NCBI GenBank assembly: GCA_949127705.1
Contig: CASBQJ010000399.1
Coordinates: forward strand, 1-7,183
DNA from: Synechococcales cyanobacterium PMM_0085
GTDB lineage: Bacteria > Cyanobacteriota > Cyanobacteriia > Elainellales > Elainellaceae
Length of the DNA: 7,183 nt
Reading direction: 5' to 3'
Under the pieces are notes generated by a model, which was not told the DNA's origin, made no database searches, and saw nothing but the letters and a program-made list of their open reading frames with translations. Shown here one piece after another: positions 4,299-7,183 of this stretch. The position numbers and the translations under genes were made by a program. Numbering within the stretch: position 1 is the stretch's first letter; every line of letters begins with the position of its first letter.

Positions 4299-6088
4299 GA
4301 AGCACTGCTCCCGTCGTGGCGTCCGAGATAAAGCCCCATAAACAGCTCTCAACCCTGCAACGCTTTTTGCAATATTTGCGTCCTTACCGCAAAGAAGTCC
4401 CCGTTGCCCTCGGCCTAATTACCCTCGGTGCCACTACCCAGGCGATCGGTCCCTTTTTTATTGGCTGGTCGATTGACCATTTAATTCAACAGGGCAACCT
4501 GCAAGGGCTGCTGCTGCTGTTAGCCATGCTGGCGCTGCTATATATCGTTGGCGTTTGGGCGATTCGCGGCCAAATTTTGCGAGTTGGCTCCATTATGCAG
4601 CGGATTTTGGGGCAGCTGCGCCAAGACGTGTTCGACAAAATCCAGAGCCTGCCCGTTAGCTTTTTCGATCGCAGCGAAGCCGGGGACTTAATGAGCCGCT
4701 TGCTAAACGACGTCAGCACCGTCAACCAGGCATTTGGTCAAACCGTCGCCCAAATGCTCGGCAACCTGTTCAGCTTGGTGGGGATTGTGATTGCCATGCT
4801 CTGCATCAACCTGCAGCTGGGGCTGCTGAGCAATCTGGTGGTGCCGCTAATGATTTTTACCACTGGGCTGTTTGCCCGCTGGGCGCGAGCGCGGTTTCGG
4901 GTGACGCGCGAAACCATTGGCGAACTGTCTGCCAAACTCGAAGAAGACATCGGCAGCGTCAAAGAAGCTCAGGCATTCAACCGCGTGCAGCTCAACATTG
5001 ACGAGTTTAAAGCGCTCAATGCCGCCAACCGGGATGCCAATGTGCAGGCCGTCGCCATTACCGCCGCCTTCTTACCCTCAATCGACTTCCTCAATACGCT
5101 GGCCACCGCTGGTGTCTTGGCCTACGGCGGCTACCTGGCCGTCACCGGAGCGGCCACCGTCGGTGTCATCACGTCATTTTTGCTCTACGTGCAGCAATTC
5201 TTCCGCCCCATCCAAATCCTCAGCCAGTTTTACACCCAAGCCCAGTCTGCGTTGGCCGGACTCGATCGGATTTTTTTGCTGCTGGATGAACCAGCCGAAC
5301 TGAAAGATGCCGCCGATGCGACTACCATGCCACCGATGCAAGGGGATGTTTGCTTTGAAGCCGTAGAATTTGGCTACACCCCCAGCCAGCTCGTGCTCAA
5401 ACAGGTAAATCTTCATGCCCAGCCAGGGCAGATGATCGCCCTAGTTGGCCCCACTGGAGCCGGAAAAAGCACGATCATCAACCTCATTTTGCGGTTCTAT
5501 GATGTGTCGGGCGGTGCGGTCAAAATCGACGGCATTGATGTCCGCAGCGTCACGCAGGCTAGCCTGCGGCGGCAAATCGGCATCGTGCTGCAAGACAACC
5601 TGCTGTTTACGGGCACCGTCGCCGAAAATATTGCCTTCGGCTGTCCCAATGCCACCCACGCTGAAATTGAAGCCGCTGCCCAGTTGGCCAACGTCCACGA
5701 GTTTGTCACCTCCCTGCCCCAGGGCTACGCCACGCAGTTGGGCGAACGCGGCGCACCGCTGAGTCAGGGTCAACGGCAGCTGGTTAGCATCGCCCGAGCG
5801 GTACTGATCAACCCGCGCATTTTGATTTTGGATGAGGCCACTAGCAGCATTGATACGCGCACCGAAGCCCTAGTGCAGGCGGCGATCGCCCGTCTACTCA
5901 AGCACCGCACCAGCTTTGTAATTGCCCACCGCCTCAGCACCGTCACCCAGGCCGACCAGGTACTGGTCATCCAGCAAGGCCAAATTGCCGAGCAGGGCAC
6001 CCATGCCGAACTGGTGGCAAAACAAGGGGTCTATGCTAATTTGTATGCCCTACAGCTGGGTGCAGATGCCACACCAGTTGCCCGTTAA
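4295..6088 (+). CDS. Heterodimeric ABC exporter, catalytic half transporter (TM288-like)
   Basis: This 597-residue half transporter has the layout of its upstream partner: a longer cytoplasmic N-terminus, a six-helix membrane domain (about 35-325) and a C-terminal ATPase (about 345-590). Walker A is GPTGAGKST (385-393, Lys391), the Q-loop Gln is 433, Walker B carries Asp513 with catalytic Glu514 (ILDEATSSID), and the H-loop His545 lies in VIAHRLST. The signature is LSQGQ (489-493) instead of LSGGQ. In a heterodimer that altered signature faces the Walker motifs of the first subunit, forming the non-hydrolytic site. The intact motifs here and the LSGGQ of the partner form the hydrolytic site. 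The ATG overlaps the upstream stop in ATGA, so translation is coupled and 1:1 expression is likely. The substrate is not predictable from sequence; multidrug or lipid export are the usual annotations. Confidence 0.93.
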   Translation: MRSTAPVVASEIKPHKQLSTLQRFLQYLRPYRKEVPVALGLITLGATTQAIGPFFIGWSIDHLIQQGNLQGLLLLLAMLALLYIVGVWAIRGQILRVGSIMQRILGQLRQDVFDKIQSLPVSFFDRSEAGDLMSRLLNDVSTVNQAFGQTVAQMLGNLFSLVGIVIAMLCINLQLGLLSNLVVPLMIFTTGLFARWARARFRVTRETIGELSAKLEEDIGSVKEAQAFNRVQLNIDEFKALNAANRDANVQAVAITAAFLPSIDFLNTLATAGVLAYGGYLAVTGAATVGVITSFLLYVQQFFRPIQILSQFYTQAQSALAGLDRIFLLLDEPAELKDAADATTMPPMQGDVCFEAVEFGYTPSQLVLKQVNLHAQPGQMIALVGPTGAGKSTIINLILRFYDVSGGAVKIDGIDVRSVTQASLRRQIGIVLQDNLLFTGTVAENIAFGCPNATHAEIEAAAQLANVHEFVTSLPQGYATQLGERGAPLSQGQRQLVSIARAVLINPRILILDEATSSIDTRTEALVQAAIARLLKHRTSFVIAHRLSTVTQADQVLVIQQGQIAEQGTHAELVAKQGVYANLYALQLGADATPVAR

Positions 6089-6103
6089 GTCACAGGTTTC
6101 GCC

Positions 6104-6127
6104 TGAGTTGGCGATCGCCCCACCTCA
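6104..6127. terminator. Hairpin in the convergent gap between the ABC operon and glcD
   Basis: TGAGTTGG (6104-6111) pairs with CCACCTCA (6120-6127) through seven base pairs and one T-C mismatch, around an 8-base loop made from the HIP1 sequence at 6111-6118. It lies in the 48-bp space between two converging genes, where a bidirectional terminator is expected. No strong T-run follows on either strand, so efficiency is doubtful. Confidence 0.4.
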
Positions 6128-6150
6128 AAATTGTTCTTAAAATTGTTCCA
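6127..6150. repeat. 12-bp tandem duplication covering the glcD stop codon
   Basis: AAAATTGTTCTT (6127-6138) is followed directly by AAAATTGTTCCA (6139-6150), identical over ten bases. On the minus strand each unit reads Glu-Gln-Phe-stop in the glcD frame (TAA in the first read, TGA in the second), so the gene ends in two in-frame stops 12 bases apart. A further EQF occurs six residues earlier in the protein. Confidence 0.7.
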
Positions 6151-7183
6151 GTGCCGGAAACTGTTCTGTTCCGGCCCGAGCCGCCTCACCGCAGGTTCTA
6201 GGTGTCGGGAAAATCTTTTCTGGGTTGGCCAAGCCGCTGGGGTTAAATACTTGGCGGACATACTGCATCGTTTCCAAGTCGGTCGCGCTAAACATCTCGG
6301 GCATGTAGCATTTTTTATCTGCCCCAATCCCATGCTCACCCGAAATGCTGCCCCCCACCTGCACACACAGCTTGAGGATATCGCCTCCCAAGGCTTCTAC
6401 TTTCTCTAACTCGCCCGGAATGGCATTGTTGTATAAAATCAGCGGGTGCAAATTGCCGTCGCCCGCATGAAACACATTGGCGACGCGATAGCCGTGTTTT
6501 TGGCTCAGCCCTTCAATTTCTTGCAGCACATATTGCAGCTGGGTGCGCGGGATAACGCCGTCTTGCACGTAGTAGTCGGGGCTAATTTTGCCCATTGCGG
6601 CAAAGGCCGCCTTCCGCCCTTTCCACAGCATCAATCGCTCTTGCGGGTCGATCGCCGTGCGGATGTGGCGCGCCCCATTTTGGCGACACAGTGCCTCAAT
6701 CCGCTGGCTATGCTCGGCTACTTCAATTTCTAACCCATCAATTTCGATCAGCAAAATCGCTTCGGCATCGCGTGGGTAGGCGTTGGTGCCCACCACATCT
6801 TCCACCGCATTGATGCTGAAGTTATCCATCATTTCCATGCCGCCGGGAATAATGCCCGCACTAATGATGTCGGATACGGCCTGCCCCGCTGCTTCCACAC
6901 TGGTAAAGTCTGCCAGCAGCACATGGATAGCTTCGGGTACTTTCAAGATGCGCAGGGTAATTTCGGTCGCGATCCCCAGGGTGCCTTCAGAGCCAACAAA
7001 TACCCCCGTCAGGTCATACCCCGGCGTCTCTGGCAGCTTGCCGCCCACATCTACAATCTCTCCGGCGGGCGTCACCAGCTTTAGCCCCAACACATGATTT
7101 GTCGTCACCCCATACTTGAGGCAGTGTACCCCGCCCGAGTTTTCGGCCACGTTGCCGCCAATGGAGCAAATAATCTGGCTCGA
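6137..7183 (-). CDS. glcD: Glycolate dehydrogenase FAD-linked subunit GlcD, C-terminal part (cut by window edge)
   Basis: The window holds 348 residues plus the stop; about 140 N-terminal residues of a protein usually near 490 lie beyond the right edge. At the edge it reads SSQIICSIGGNVAENSGG, part of the PCMH-type FAD-binding domain, followed by VFVGSEGTLGIATEITLRI, another FAD-contacting segment. The FAD-oxidase C-terminal domain follows, with FHAGDGNLHPL (about 6448-6474), GGSISGEHGIG (about 6320-6350) and the terminal NPSGLANPEKIFP. In cyanobacteria this family oxidises photorespiratory 2-phosphoglycolate-derived glycolate to glyoxylate and passes electrons on, usually with GlcE/GlcF-like partners that are not in this window. 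D-lactate dehydrogenase of the same superfamily is the main alternative. The gene converges on the ABC operon with a 48-bp gap and is independently expressed. The C-terminal tail after PEKIFP ends in EQFPALEQF and then a duplicated stop region. Confidence 0.9.
   Translation of the reverse strand, partial: SSQIICSIGGNVAENSGGVHCLKYGVTTNHVLGLKLVTPAGEIVDVGGKLPETPGYDLTGVFVGSEGTLGIATEITLRILKVPEAIHVLLADFTSVEAAGQAVSDIISAGIIPGGMEMMDNFSINAVEDVVGTNAYPRDAEAILLIEIDGLEIEVAEHSQRIEALCRQNGARHIRTAIDPQERLMLWKGRKAAFAAMGKISPDYYVQDGVIPRTQLQYVLQEIEGLSQKHGYRVANVFHAGDGNLHPLILYNNAIPGELEKVEALGGDILKLCVQVGGSISGEHGIGADKKCYMPEMFSATDLETMQYVRQVFNPSGLANPEKIFPTPRTCGEAARAGTEQFPALEQF

Noticed and set aside
710..6118. Many GCGATCGC octamers
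   Set aside because: They are the HIP1 repeat, common in cyanobacterial genomes, so they are informative about the host but not novel here.

Overview
The window looks like cyanobacterial chromosome. At least a dozen exact copies of the octamer GCGATCGC (HIP1, the hallmark repeat of many cyanobacterial genomes) are scattered through it. The recognisable genes also fit a filamentous or Leptolyngbya-like cyanobacterium: a photorespiratory GlcD-type glycolate dehydrogenase subunit, a HicBA module, and a pair of half-size ABC exporters. Genus or species cannot be named from the sequence alone.

Layout, left to right. (1) Positions 1-661 hold two pieces of one molybdopterin oxidoreductase gene that point towards each other on opposite strands. 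An internal piece is on the minus strand and leaves the window at base 1; the C-terminal piece is on the plus strand. They meet at about 362-375, as if a segment inside the gene had been inverted (or the assembly folded back). (2) Positions 662-2519 form an AT-richer accessory segment. It contains a perfect 33-bp palindrome, a cluster of short direct and inverted repeats, a secreted DUF1036-type protein, a hicB-hicA toxin-antitoxin pair, an integron attC-like imperfect palindrome directly after hicA, a ribosome-binding site leading into an 8-codon dead-end reading frame, and a second palindrome related to the first by compensatory changes. (3) Positions 2520-6088 are a two-gene operon with a 4-bp ATGA overlap, encoding an asymmetric heterodimeric type IV (multidrug-type) ABC exporter. 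The first subunit has a degenerate ATPase site (Asp for the catalytic Glu, Gln for the H-loop His). The second has intact Glu and His but an altered LSQGQ signature, the arrangement known from TM287/TM288. (4) Positions 6137-7183, minus strand, are the C-terminal three quarters of glcD, convergent with the ABC operon and cut by the right edge.

The conserved metabolic and transport genes flank a short mobile-looking patch. The two related palindromes bracket that patch, and the toxin-antitoxin pair plus attC-like site looks like a single gene cassette without a visible integrase. The points most worth checking are the split molybdoenzyme gene, the attC-like site behind hicBA, and the covarying palindrome pair.
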